DNA of 64,000 nt from Adiantum capillus-veneris (lineage: Eukaryota > Streptophyta > Polypodiopsida > Polypodiales > Pteridaceae). The first letter of the stretch is position 1. Every line of letters starts with the position of its first letter. The translations under genes and the position numbers were made by a program. Shown piece by piece: positions 32,150 through 43,099 of the stretch. Location of the stretch: NCBI GenBank assembly GCA_014529385.2, contig CM043969.1, forward strand, positions 74,754,676 to 74,818,675, in the 5' to 3' direction. Under the pieces are notes generated by a model. That model was not told the origin of the DNA. It was given only the letters and a program-made list of their open reading frames with translations, and searched no databases.

Positions 32150-33992
32150 ACCTTTATTCATGAGGCAATGACATGGTCTTCTTCTTTTTTGACATGTGTT
32201 AGTTGAATGCCAGTGTCATCTGCTTCCATTGGTTTTCTTCCTTTTTGATGAAAGAGGCATGAATATGGCATGTCACAGTCACGAATCATGTAAGCAACCA
32301 ATATGACATGCAAGTCCTTGCAGATTGGCATGAAGATTAAGCTGTCCATCACAAAGTAGCTTGTGTAGAAGGCTTCTTCAAATGTTTGAAAGTTATGGTC
32401 TTTAAGTTCCTACTGAGGTGCCGCTCTTTAAGTCCCCACTGAGGTGCCTCTCCACATCAAAGCTACCTAAACCCTCAACCTCTAACTTCCCACCTGCAAT
32501 TTGGGAATGTATTACTTTTGTAATCCATGGAGCCCTATCAAAAATCCATGAAAGTACTCCATTGGTCTCTTTGGACACCTCAATAGCATTTAAAGACGGG
32601 GTGGGAGATGACTCAATTGAATTTCTTTACGTTGTTTACAAAAAAGCTTCATTCATTAGAGTGACACTTAACCTCTATAACCTTTGACCTTTCACTATTT
32701 GACACTCATCAAGTTTTAGCACAAAAGCGACCTCTGTGCCGAGCACTACAAAACAACTAGAGACAAAATCTTATACTTCACAATCTATGATATGAAGAAT
32801 ACAGCTAAAAGTAAGAAGTATATTGTGTCACCTTCTTGAGGTAAACCGTAGAATCTAACCATAGCTTGTTGAAGCCTTTTGAGGTCCAAAAGTATATTGT
32901 TCCACATTGTGTAAGGAAATCCCTTCTGCAAAGATCTTATGGAGTTTTGCCTAGCTTCTCCTCTTATCTTTGGAAGACATTGTGTCCTCAATATGTAGGT
33001 ATGCCCCAATGCAGGAGAACACATCTTTGTTTGTCGCCTTACCTTGTGCAAAACAAGAAACAGGTTCTCCCCAAGATGCCACACTCTCGTAGGGCCTCCT
33101 TTATGAGTTGAAAAATAGCCATGTGGGCTTTAGTATTGATCCTAGCCTCACCACAAGCTTGTTGAATGTCATCTTCACTAACCACATTTGCCAATTTATA
33201 CATAATCTCCTTGGTGATTGCATCACTAATGTGCTCCCCTCCAAGTGAATGTAAGATATAAATCACATCTACGTATTGAGACAACTAGAGAGAAGGTTGA
33301 CTCGATCATCTTCGCTTGTTCCACTGCATGTCTCCTAAATAAAGTTTCTACCAATTAACAAGATAAATGTTAGCATGTAGTGTGGAGTAGAAATGTCTCT
33401 TGCAAGTGAACAAAAAATCACCTTGTGGTTGTCATTTGTTGTTTGCATGCTCCACCCGCATGTGCAAGCTTCTCAATGGATGAAAGTGTGCGCTTGTGTT
33501 CTCTTGCCCCAAGGGATGTTTCTTTCAAATGTGTGATGGTGTTGCCAAGCTTCATAATGTGGGCATAATTTTCCTACATTTGTTGTTGGAGAGTTGTAAC
33601 CTCCCTCTCCAAAGAGGCAATTCTTTCTTGTAATGTCAATGTCTTGAGCTAAAGAGCTTTGCATTGTGCATCCACAAATGCAAAGAAGCATGTGCACCCA
33701 TAGACAACCGCTTGTAGTAGCCTAATAAGCTTGTTTCTCCCCTCCCAAGATATTGATAAAACATCAATATCTTGGGATGAAAGCATCTTATAGGATTGTA
33801 CGGGAACAAATTTCCATCCACCCAAATGTCAACATTAGTTCCACCAACGTTGCGATGTTCTTGTGACAATCTTTGCTCACCCACATGGGTGGCCTTCCGT
33901 GCAAATTCCAAGGGCAAGTGAGTATGTATGCTTGTGGTGTGCGGAGTACATGGTGGTGGAGGAACACGATTTGTGATGTCCATGAGCACCAT
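32150..33992 (-). pseudogene. ORF3 of the second OTA element (broken)
   Basis: The minus-strand order matches the ORF3 at 11.5-14.7 kb. An N-terminal part (about 33990-33640) leads to a coiled-coil stretch in a different frame (LQERIASLEREVTTLQQQM, about 33660-33600). A helical region follows (YKLANVVSEDDIQQACGEA, 33284-33039). Next is a block with MWNNILLDLKRLQQAM and FYGLPQEG (about 32910-32830), matching IWQAFEALKKK of the first copy. The last block is FEEAFYTSYF (about 32390-32350), matching FEEAFYTGFF. The coiled coil is much shorter than in the first element. Multiple stops and frameshifts. The parallel order in two differing elements supports a real, unnamed protein. Confidence 0.65.
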
Positions 33993-34009
33993 GGCAACTC
34001 ATGCATGAA

Positions 34010-34130
34010 GAAGCAAAAGATGAAAAGAGGGGGGGCAGGGAAAGAGGAGGGAGAGAGGAGGAAGGATGAGGAGAGAACAAAGGTTTTTTTTTGTTTAGGA
34101 GCGGGGGGGGGGGGGGGATATTTTTGAAAA
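34010..34130. repeat. Purine and poly-G rich tract
   Basis: GGGGGGCAGGGAAAGAGGAGGGAG-type sequence, then about 14 consecutive G near 34105-34118. Several G-runs on one strand could form a quadruplex (inference). Proline-rich frames on the other strand are artefacts. Confidence 0.75.
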
Positions 34131-34439
34131 GAAAGAAGAAACTTTTAGTGCTTGTAGTTGAAAAAAGAAGAAGGTCAAAAATGGTTTTCAGTGCGTGTAT
34201 GTTTTGGGGAGGGGGGATGGGGTTCAACTTAAAGTAAAGTGAAAACAAGCAGTGCAAATCCAACAGGTAAGAGTAGATAATTAGGTGTGAAAGGATCTAT
34301 TGATGTAAAATGATGTTTATTGTATATTCAAAGTAGAGATTTTTGAAATATTTTTAGTAAAGTTATTTTAGTAGTGAAACTGTGAGATTGTATATATACA
34401 ATTTAGCACAAACTTTTGATGTTTGACCTTCGTTTTTTG
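34131..34439. other. Spacer, no gene seen
   Basis: AT-rich toward its right end. The last bases (GATGTTTGACC...TTTTTTGCAATTTAGAATA) recur at about 41000-41035 just before the last unit of the tandem array, so the array unit starts inside this stretch. Confidence 0.5.
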
Positions 34440-34453
34440 CAATTTAGAATAGT

Positions 34454-34544
<91 letters not shown>

Positions 34545-34617
34545 AATCACATGTAGCTTGATATAGGATATTGAGAATTTCAACGCATTAAGTTTTTAGC
34601 ATTACTGGAGTGTAATC

Positions 34618-34684
<67 letters not shown>

Positions 34685-34782
34685 GTGTGTGCGTGTGTGT
34701 GTGTGTGTGTGTTTATCTCGGAGAATCACATGTAGCTTGATATAGGATATTGAGAATTTCAATGCATTAAGTTTTTAACATT
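34440..34782. repeat. Microsatellite-bearing tandem array, left part (2 units)
   Basis: Each unit is a variable (CT)n tract, usually followed by (GT)n, and a conserved core of about 75 bp: GAGAATCACATGTAGCTTGA, then GAATTTCAATGCATTAAG, then GCATTACTGGAGTGTAATCTC. Cores start at 34542 and 34721. The second is split after ATTACTGG by the chromovirus insertion. Confidence 0.9.
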
Positions 34783-34787
34783 ACTGG
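34783..34787. repeat. Target-site duplication ACTGG (left)
   Basis: Identical to 40468-40472 on the other side of the element. The undisturbed array cores read ATTACTGGAGTG, which shows the original target. Confidence 0.9.
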
Positions 34788-35958
34788 TGTAACATTTAAT
34801 GACCTAAAAACTTGTGTGTAGCGAAAATTAGCATGAACATAGTGGGCATTTCATTAGAATAGATTCCTAATGAGAATTACAAGAGTGCTTGGGTGGAGAG
34901 AGCAACAAAAAGCATAACACCTAGTTAGATAGCATCAACAATACTTTCAAAAGAGAGAGAAATTACGCTATTGACAACAGTTGAGGACTGGATTTACATG
35001 GAGCCGGTCCCCCCTCCAAAAGGCTTTGTATTATGGTTTCTTCCATCAAGAGAGACATTGTATGAGTGAGTGTGTGAGTGTGTGTGTGATAATGCCTTGC
35101 AAAAATCAGCCCCCTCTCTCTCTTTGGCGAGCCCTCTTGCTATTTGCTCTTGCAGGCTCCCCATTGGACCTCCCGAAGTTAAGCCAATGGCTATTAAGCA
35201 GCATAAGTGATAGCCTTCTGACATGTGTCCCCGTTTCTCCTTTTGTGAGAGCTTAATCAATTAAACTTAATTGATTTAAATGAATTAACTCCCCATTCTG
35301 ACCAATAGGAATTAAGTAGCCCATTGGGCTGCTCAATTCCTATTGGACCCCTTTACGGGCTGTCCAATAATCATCTAGGAGACTTAATTTTCATTGGTTC
35401 TTTTTATTAAGTGTTTTTTAATTAATTAAACTAGATTTACTCTAGCCTAATTCTCATTGGTCCACCTCCAAGGCCATACAATAGGAATTGGGCACCCCTT
35501 GTGGCCATCTGGGCTAGGAAGCTGACATGTGTCCCTAATTCCCTTTGTGTAAAGGGAGCCTATGTGTACAGTGTGTGTGACTTTGTCTCTCATCCCCTAG
35601 AAGAAGGGCTCACCCCCTCCCATGTAGGGATATGCAAAGACTTTTTAGTTACACACAAAGCATCCAATTTCCCCTAGGGTTGACCTTTGGACACAACCTT
35701 TGAATTTTGGAACCTTAGCATTTTGGAAGTCTTAATGAGCTGAACCTTAGGGTCTTTTTAGCCCATTGTCGCACATGCCTCTTTTGCAGATGGCCCCCCC
35801 TTTGGATCTCTATTTTTCCTCCTTTGGATCCCTACTGTGGCTGGTCTGCTAGCTTAACCAATATTCTAGCTTTTTCTCCCCTGGCACTTCCCCACATTAA
35901 ATGATCAGTTTAATATGAAAAAATCATTTAGGAGAATTAGATATTGATTATTATGACA
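34788..35958 (-). repeat. 3' LTR of the chromovirus (1171 bp)
   Basis: Plus-strand ends TGTAACATTT and ATTATGACA. Relative to the partner LTR it lacks about 415 bp (corresponding to about 39495-39915). It keeps about 345 bp (about 35405-35750) that the partner lacks. Confidence 0.9.
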
Positions 35959-35975
35959 TTACCTCTCTCTTGAAA
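35959..35975 (-). promoter_or_regulatory. Polypurine tract
   Basis: Minus-strand TTTCAAGAGAGAGGTAA directly before the LTR start TGTCATAATAAT. Confidence 0.75.
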
Positions 35976-36330
35976 TCATAGTCGTCCTCGACTATGGTGC
36001 AGAGAAGATAAAGCATATTCATGAGTCCTTTTCTTAGCGGGTAGAGGATCCCTATGTTACCCTACGACATCATTCCACAATGGATGACTAGTCCATTTGG
36101 TGCTTGAGAGCCTGAGGCTTCCGCAAGCATGTCTGCACATTAGTCCTATCAGTCTTCCATAGTAGAGTGACAAGCTCTATTTGGTGTTTGGGAGACATCG
36201 TCTCCACAAACTTGATCTAAGCATGCAGACTACTTCATTTTTGTGCACAATAAAGAAAAAGAGAGTCTTATAAGACAAGAAAAAAAAACTTTGTTCGTTT
36301 TTAACATTTTGTACATTTGCTTACTCTTGG
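35976..36330 (-). other. Post-chromodomain untranslated region
   Basis: Between chromodomain and polypurine tract. No open frame. The text contains two loosely similar halves with ATTTGGTG(T/C)TTGRGAG, perhaps an old duplication. Confidence 0.5.
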
Positions 36331-36800
36331 GAAGCATTGTAAGCATTGACAAGGTTTAGGTTATCCTCTAATTGTATGCCTTGTGTCCATCTAGCATCTT
36401 CAAAAGGATAATTCTTAAACTCAATAAGATATCTTCGGATAGTCTTACCGTCTCTTAATACCTTGTTAGTGATAGTGAAACCTATTCTTGATAGTGATCC
36501 TATTTAGTGGTCTATAGTCGACACACATACGATATGTGTCGTCTTTTCTTTTGCACTAATAGCACAGGTGAGCAAAATGGAGATGAGCTAGGCCTAACCA
36601 TGCCCTTATCAACCAACTCGTGCACTTGCCGCATAATCTCCTCTTGTTGAGGTTGAGAAACTCTATAAGGAGGTTTGTTAGGTAGTGAACTTTCTGGAAG
36701 AAGTTCAATTGCATGGTCATCATTACCTCGTTTAGAGGTAGCTCACAAGGGATGTCGTCAATAAAAACATCTTGAAACCTCTTCCGAAAATTGGATAACT
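36331..36800 (-). pseudogene. RT N-terminus fused to chromodomain
   Basis: Minus-strand RT N-terminal text (NKPPYRVSQPQQEEI, SSPFCSPVLLVQKKDDTYR, RMCVDYRPLNRITIKNRF, about 36720-36490) is followed within a few bases, in another frame, by a chromodomain. Its segments are VLRDGKTIRRYLIEF and KNYPFEDARW, then NLNLVNAYNAS (about 36445-36335). About 2.5 kb of pol is lost between the two, including the RT active site, RNase H and the integrase core. Confidence 0.85.
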
Positions 36801-37595
36801 CTAATTCCTTTTGGTTGCTTTTATTTTCTTTATTGACTTGTTGAAAGCCGGTGTATGTACAATGGGGATAGTGTTGTCCATTTCCTTAGCATCTATATAC
36901 ATGTCTTTTTCCCTGAACTTAAAGGAGATTCTCCTTTCAGGAAATTTAACATCGGCAGCCAGGAGATCAAACCATTGTGCCCCTAGGATTACATCCTCCT
37001 GCTTGAGAGGACAGATAAAGAAATCCTCTTTGTCCACATAGCCTTGGACATGAAGCCTCAATTTTCCGATTAAGGGAGTGACTGAAGCTTCTTGCCCCTT
37101 GAAGGCACTGTCTGCGGGTAGGACATGTCCCATCTCGTAGGATTGTATGCCTAGCTTGATGGCCGACTCTATAGATATAAAATTGTGAGTAGAACCAGGG
37201 TCAAAGAGAATAAAAGCATCATGTTCTCTTACCTTTCCCCAAGCATGGCATAGAGGAGATCCTTTGTGATGAGTTTGGTGAGTCTCTTCCTCTTGGATTT
37301 CAACCAAGGAAGCTCTAGGAGGATCTTGGCGGTTGTTCTTTTGGGGACAAGCACTGTACGCATGCCCTTGTTCGTCGCACTTGAAACACCGGTTATCCTT
37401 GTGATAACGCTCAAGCTCTTTAGGAGAGAGTTTGTTCTTACCTTTGTAAACTCCCTTCTCTTTAGCTTTGTTGGAGTTGCCCTTAGGAGACTTTTGGACA
37501 TTGTCCTTCCCCTTAGGCTCATTGGAACCCTTGTTTTCCAGTGGCTTATTATTTCTTTTAGCCCCCGTTTGGAAATTGATTCGTGAGGCCACCAT
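36801..37595 (-). CDS. Chromovirus nucleocapsid and protease ORF (264 codons)
   Basis: Open frame with a Lys/Asn-rich N-terminal part, a CCHC zinc knuckle (CFKCDEQGHAYSAC, residues about 72-85) and a retropepsin-like domain. The active-site motif reads FDPGSTHNFIS, with Pro where Ser or Thr is expected, which probably inactivates it. The domain ends with ILGAQWFDLLAADVKF and an RT-proximal RRISFKFREKD. It overlaps the gag frame upstream, suggesting a frame change between gag and pol. Confidence 0.85.
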   Translation of the reverse strand: MVASRINFQTGAKRNNKPLENKGSNEPKGKDNVQKSPKGNSNKAKEKGVYKGKNKLSPKELERYHKDNRCFKCDEQGHAYSACPQKNNRQDPPRASLVEIQEEETHQTHHKGSPLCHAWGKVREHDAFILFDPGSTHNFISIESAIKLGIQSYEMGHVLPADSAFKGQEASVTPLIGKLRLHVQGYVDKEDFFICPLKQEDVILGAQWFDLLAADVKFPERRISFKFREKDMYIDAKEMDNTIPIVHTPAFNKSIKKIKATKRN

Positions 37596-38816
37596 AGTAT
37601 GGTGTATTACCGTCGATATGGTACGTGGCCGCCATTTCTTCGGTTAAGCCCGCACAAAATTGTTGCTTTTGCTCTCCAAAATCCAACTTTTTAAAGATAG
37701 TGGCTTTGAGTTGTAGGTCCCAAAACTTGTCTACATATTTGTGGATGGATTCATTAGGAGAGAGCTTTAAGCTTCGCCATTCAGTGAGTAATTTGTCTTT
37801 GGCATCCGTGGCCAAAAAGTGCTTCATAATGAAAGCTCTTAAAGCTTTCCATGTTCGTGGAGCTTCATCGTTGGCTCGTAGGCTATACCACCATTGCCTG
37901 GCGGACTTTTGAAATTGCATAGCTACATGGCGTAGCTTAGAGGACTCCGTGAAGCCCTCATCTCCAAACGCCGCATCAAATTGCTGGATAAAGACCAAGA
38001 CTTTGTTCGTAGCACCAAAGGTGCCATCATAGGTAAGGAAAGAGATGCTCTTCCCTCCCTCTTTGAATTTCTTCAACTTGGACGACCTCTTCCATGCAGC
38101 ATAGGATTTTCTATGGCCTCTTCTTTTTTATGGTTCAAAGGTTGCACCATCACTTTCTTCAGAAAGTGAAGAATTTGAAGAAGGTGGAGAAGAGGGTAAC
38201 CTCTTTCTCGCCATTTTCTTGTCTTGATCTTCGTTGTCTTCACCATCACTTTCATAAGAGGAAGAGGATGGAGAAGAGGGTGTCCTCTTTCTTGCCTTTT
38301 TCTTCTCTTGCTTTTTATCATCCCTCTTTGAATTATGATGTGGAGAAGAGTGCGATGGTCTTCTCCGCTTTGGTGGTGATGGAGAGCGTTTAGCCCGCCG
38401 TCTTCATGGAGCCATCTCCGCCGAGGTGGCGGAAGACTCACTTCTTTCTCGTTCCTTTGATGGAGGCTCTTGAGTTCTCCTTTGGGAAGGAGATGCATCA
38501 TCAAGAAGTAAATTCTTGAGCCCTTCGTATGGATTCTCTTCTTCTTCCCGAATCGGAGAGAGACCTCTTTTGGGAGTCTCACAAGGAGGCTTCCTAAGTG
38601 TTCTCTCGTCATGGTGATGAGCTTGGAGAATCTCGTGAGCACGAAACTGCCGTTGCACTTCACTTTGGAGAGATGGATTGCCCATGGCTTGCTGAAGCCT
38701 AGAAACAAGATAGTTAACAAGCATTGAAGCATCATTAGTAGCTTGCTCATGAGCAAAATCAAAGTTATCAACATTAATTTCACTCTCTTTACTATTGTCA
38801 GCCATTCTAACAACTT
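37558..38816 (-). pseudogene. Chromovirus gag
   Basis: The start is at ATG 38805 (MADNSKESEINVDNFDFAH). A first block (38805-38404) ends in a TAG. The same protein then continues with an Arg/Ser/Lys-rich stretch and a second stop near 38125. The capsid block 38076-37558 has ISFLTYDGTFGATNKVLVFI, AARQWWYSL-like SARQWWYSLRANDEAP and FCAGL, as in Retrotrans_gag. Apart from these two stops it is well preserved. Gag forms the particle that packages element RNA. Confidence 0.85.
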
Positions 38817-38995
38817 TTAGGTGTAAACTTTTTAGGTGTACTTTGGCACTTCAAGCCCTAGTTGCTACTCCTCTTTACCCCTTTAGAAAAAGCACTCAAG
38901 CTACTGTACTCGCGGCTCGAATATCATTAATTGCAAGGAATAGAAGAGAGGGTCTTTCGACACCAAAAGAGCACCGGCTCCTGTCAAGCTTCTAA

Positions 38996-39209
38996 TAGCT
39001 CAATAGTGGTTAAGCTGTAGGCAAGCTCCGTAGGACTCCACTATTAAGACCATAGCTCTCGACGGTGATGCCCCGTTAACTGCACAAAGGCAGGCGCACT
39101 GCAAGGCTGAAAAATCCCTAGTCTACTTACTCACAGGCAATTAATAATACCAACCATTTATAGCTAGCTTGAGGACCTCCCTTCTTGAGCAAGAAAAGAG
39201 AAACCTTGT
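38996..39209 (-). other. Leader between primer site and gag
   Basis: Untranslated region of the chromovirus between the PBS at 39210 and the gag start at 38805. No ORF of interest on the element strand. Confidence 0.5.
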
Positions 39210-39221
39210 GCTCTGATACCA
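39210..39221 (-). promoter_or_regulatory. Primer-binding site (initiator Met-tRNA type)
   Basis: Minus-strand TGGTATCAGAGC, one base after the LTR end CTACA. Exact match to the canonical 12-nt plant sequence. Confidence 0.95.
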
Positions 39222-39222
39222 A

Positions 39223-40467
39223 TGTAGCATTTAATGACCTAAAAACTTGTGTGTAGCGGAAATTAGCATGAACATAGTGGGCATTTCATTAGAATAGATT
39301 CCTAATGAGAATTACAAGAGTGCTTGGGTGGAGAGAGCAACAAAAAGCATAACACTTAGTTAGATAGCATCAAAAATACTTTCAAAAGAGAGAGAAATTA
39401 AGCTATTGACAACAGTTGAGGACCGGATTTACATGGAGCCGGTCCCCCCTCCAAAAGGCTTTGTATTATGGTTTCTCCCATCAAGAGAGACATTGTACAA
39501 TACAATTATTTGTGTTCCTTCAAGACTAGCTAGTGCAATGAAGATGAAAGCTTCATGCACTAAGGAAAACACCTAGTAAACACAACTTTAATTATCCCCG
39601 TTCTCAGACCCAAGACCTCGAGGACACACCTTCGAAGATGGTGAGAGCTAGCAGGGTATGAGAGTAGATTGAGTGGAAGAAGGAGTATCTTACGAGAAAG
39701 ATGTATATCTCCTCACATAATCACTCGTATTAGCATAGCTTGAGCTCACTAATTATCTTGGTAGAGGAGATGAGCATGCATTGAAGCTTGGCTCTTGGTT
39801 GGATTTGCATCCACAAGCCAAGAGTGTGTCGATGTAAACTTCTATCTCACAAGCTTGGAGTAGGTGATGAGCTCTCCATTAAAGCTTGGGAAGAGATAGT
39901 CTTGTCTTTTTTCACACATGAGATTGTGTGAGTGTGTGTGTGATAATGCCTTGCAAAAATCAGCCCCCTCTCTCTCTTGGGCGAGCCCTCTTGCTATTTG
40001 CTCTTGCAGGCTCCCCATTGGACCTCCCCAAGTTAAGCCAATGGCTATTAAGCAGCATAAGTGATAGCCTTCTGACATGTGTCCCCGTTTCTCCTTTTGT
40101 GAGAGCTTAATCAATTAAACTTAATTGATTTAAATGAATTAAATCCCCATTCTGACCAATAGGAATTAAGTAGCCCATTGGGCTGCTCAATTCCTATTGG
40201 ACCCCTTCACGGGCTGTCCAATAATCATCCAGGAGACTTAATTTTCATTGGTTCTTTAGGGTCTTTTTAGCCCATTGTTGCACGTGGCTCTTTTGCAGAT
40301 GGCCCCCCTTTTGGATCCCTATTTTCCCTCCTTTGGATCCCTACTGTGGACATTTTGCTAGCTTAACCAATATTCTAGCTTTTTCTCGCCTGGCACTTCC
40401 TTACATTAAATGATCAGTTTAATATGAGAAAATCATTTAGGAGAATTAGATATTCATTATTATGACA
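39223..40467 (-). repeat. 5' LTR of the chromovirus (1245 bp)
   Basis: Plus-strand ends TGTAGCATTT and ATTATGACA. It keeps the 415-bp block missing from the 3' LTR but has lost about 345 bp at GGTTCTTTAGGGTC (about 40250), where the 3' LTR has the longer version. Confidence 0.9.
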
Positions 40468-40472
40468 ACTGG
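40468..40472. repeat. Target-site duplication ACTGG (right)
   Basis: Matches 34783-34787. The array core resumes directly after it with AGTGTAATCTC. Confidence 0.9.
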
Positions 40473-41285
<813 letters not shown>

Positions 41286-43099
41286 TTTATATATACTAAG
41301 CCATTATAATGGATTACTGTTAGTATTATGAAAAAGTCAAATAATTTAGCATAGTTAAAAAAACACATTATTTAATATACAATTGCTTCAATGATAATTG
41401 TTTTGTCTTTAAGTGGTAATTTTTTTTGGTTGTGTTAGGGCTTCCTTTAAGTATATTGTGTCCCATAATGGATTTTTTTTGGTTGTGTTAGGGCTTCCTT
41501 TAAGTATATTGTGTCCCATAATGGATTGATTCATACAAATCAATACAATTTTTTTTCACTCTATTTGTTTTACATTTATGTTGGGCTATTTGTAGGATTT
41601 TGACTTCAAAGTTTTTTGTCAAAAGGCTTGTACATGTAGATATCACAACCCAACTTTTTTGAAGGGTTAGATTTGTGATAAAGATTATGTTGTTAGAAAT
41701 TCTTTGTTTGTTCTTTATAATTTTTTTCATTTCTTGTACATTCAAGCATGTAAATAAGTATTTAATCTTCTTTTGTTGTGGTGATGAAATCTGTTACACT
41801 AAAAATAGAATCTAAAAATTGAAAAAATTATGTAGCATTGTATTTTATATGTGATATAATGTACTAAACTTCATGCCTGCTTCAATTGAAGAGTTTTAAT
41901 TTTGGTACTTGCTTTGTCCATTATATTGCTCAATTTTCTTGACCTTTTATATAGCTATGATATACTCATTTGCTTTTGGTGTTTTGTAGTGTTACTCAAA
42001 ATTTGTTTTGATAATGTGTCCTTTATGCAATTTTTTATAAACTTACATCATATCCAAAGTGCAATAAGATTGAACGATAGGATGAAATTCCTTTGTATGT
42101 GATTATCAAGGATAGTTTGTGATTTTGTATGAGTCCTTTCTTTCTTGAAAACACATGCATTGTTGCTTAATATTTTAATTATGTATATTTTGAAGCCTAC
42201 AAAGCAATAGAGAAAAAATTGGATGAAGTTGATAGTTGTATATTTTAAAATGTGCATATAGAGCTTTAGAATTGTAATGTTGTGTTTGCGGTGATACAAA
42301 AATGATTATAGTTATGTAATTGTGAAAATTTTAAAAGAAGTTTAAATTTTATTATTGTCAGCAAGGATATTACCGTTTGTAGACTTTGTTGACCATTGAT
42401 TTAAATATTTCTTACATCCGTATATCACTATTTGTATATTTTGTTGACCATTGATTTAAATATTTCTTACCTTACATCCATGCATAAACTCTCGTAGTTT
42501 TTCGTTATTCTCAAAACCCTCTAATATTCCATGGGTTCATACCTTCCTATAGTTCTACAAGTTTTTCTAGAAGTAGTTTGGCTTCTTTTTCTTGTTCAAC
42601 TATAAATACAATATTGTTATTTTCTTGTTTGATATAGCATTCATAGAGTATGAGAGAAATTATGAAATTATTACCTCATCAAATGATCCCATCATACTAT
42701 CTTCTTGTTTATAGATACATAAACAACACATATTTTTTTGCAAAATATAGCAAATATATATACATGCTATTTGATATGTAGTATGTTATTGAAATTCAGA
42801 TATTGGTTCAAAATCATCTTGTTTAAATGTTTTTAATATTCTCCTGCTATTTCTTATTGTGTTTAACATGATAAAATTACATAAATAAGTTCAGGGCTAA
42901 ATGACTTTTCATTGACTACCAATGTCTTATTAACTATTTCCATTCCTTGAATTTGTGCTGTTATTAAAGGGAAGCTAGTTTTATAATAACATTTATTTTC
43001 AAATATTTATTTTTGTTGTTTTGATTGTTTGATAGAAATAAGCTCATTGGTTGAAATCAAGAGAATATATATAGTAATAACTATTAGTTTAGATGTATG
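41286..43099. other. AT-rich intergenic sequence with small duplications
   Basis: No gene recognised; the short frames are AT-rich noise. It contains a direct tandem duplication of about 52 bp (41421-41472 and 41473-41525). A 41-bp duplication of TTGTTGACCATTGATTTAAA and following bases occurs at about 42374-42414 and 42429-42470. Confidence 0.7.

Larger units (their letters stand above)
34788..40467 (-). mobile_element. Complete-boundary chromovirus, internally deleted (5.7 kb)
   Basis: Both LTRs end TG...CA, the flanks carry the 5-bp duplication ACTGG, and the element has a Met-tRNA primer site, gag, protease and a purine tract before the 3' LTR. The internal part is only 3.26 kb. RT beyond its N-terminus, RNase H and most of integrase are missing, so it depends on helpers or is dead. 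It is inserted in the core of a tandem array unit. Confidence 0.93.

Noticed and set aside
33877..34263. Proline-rich 128-codon frame
   Set aside because: Produced by poly-C and CT-rich sequence opposite the G tract. No start context, and antisense to the purine-rich strand.
37266..38393. Plus-strand frames opposite the chromovirus gag
   Set aside because: Shadows of gag and nucleocapsid. The minus strand carries the capsid and zinc-knuckle motifs.
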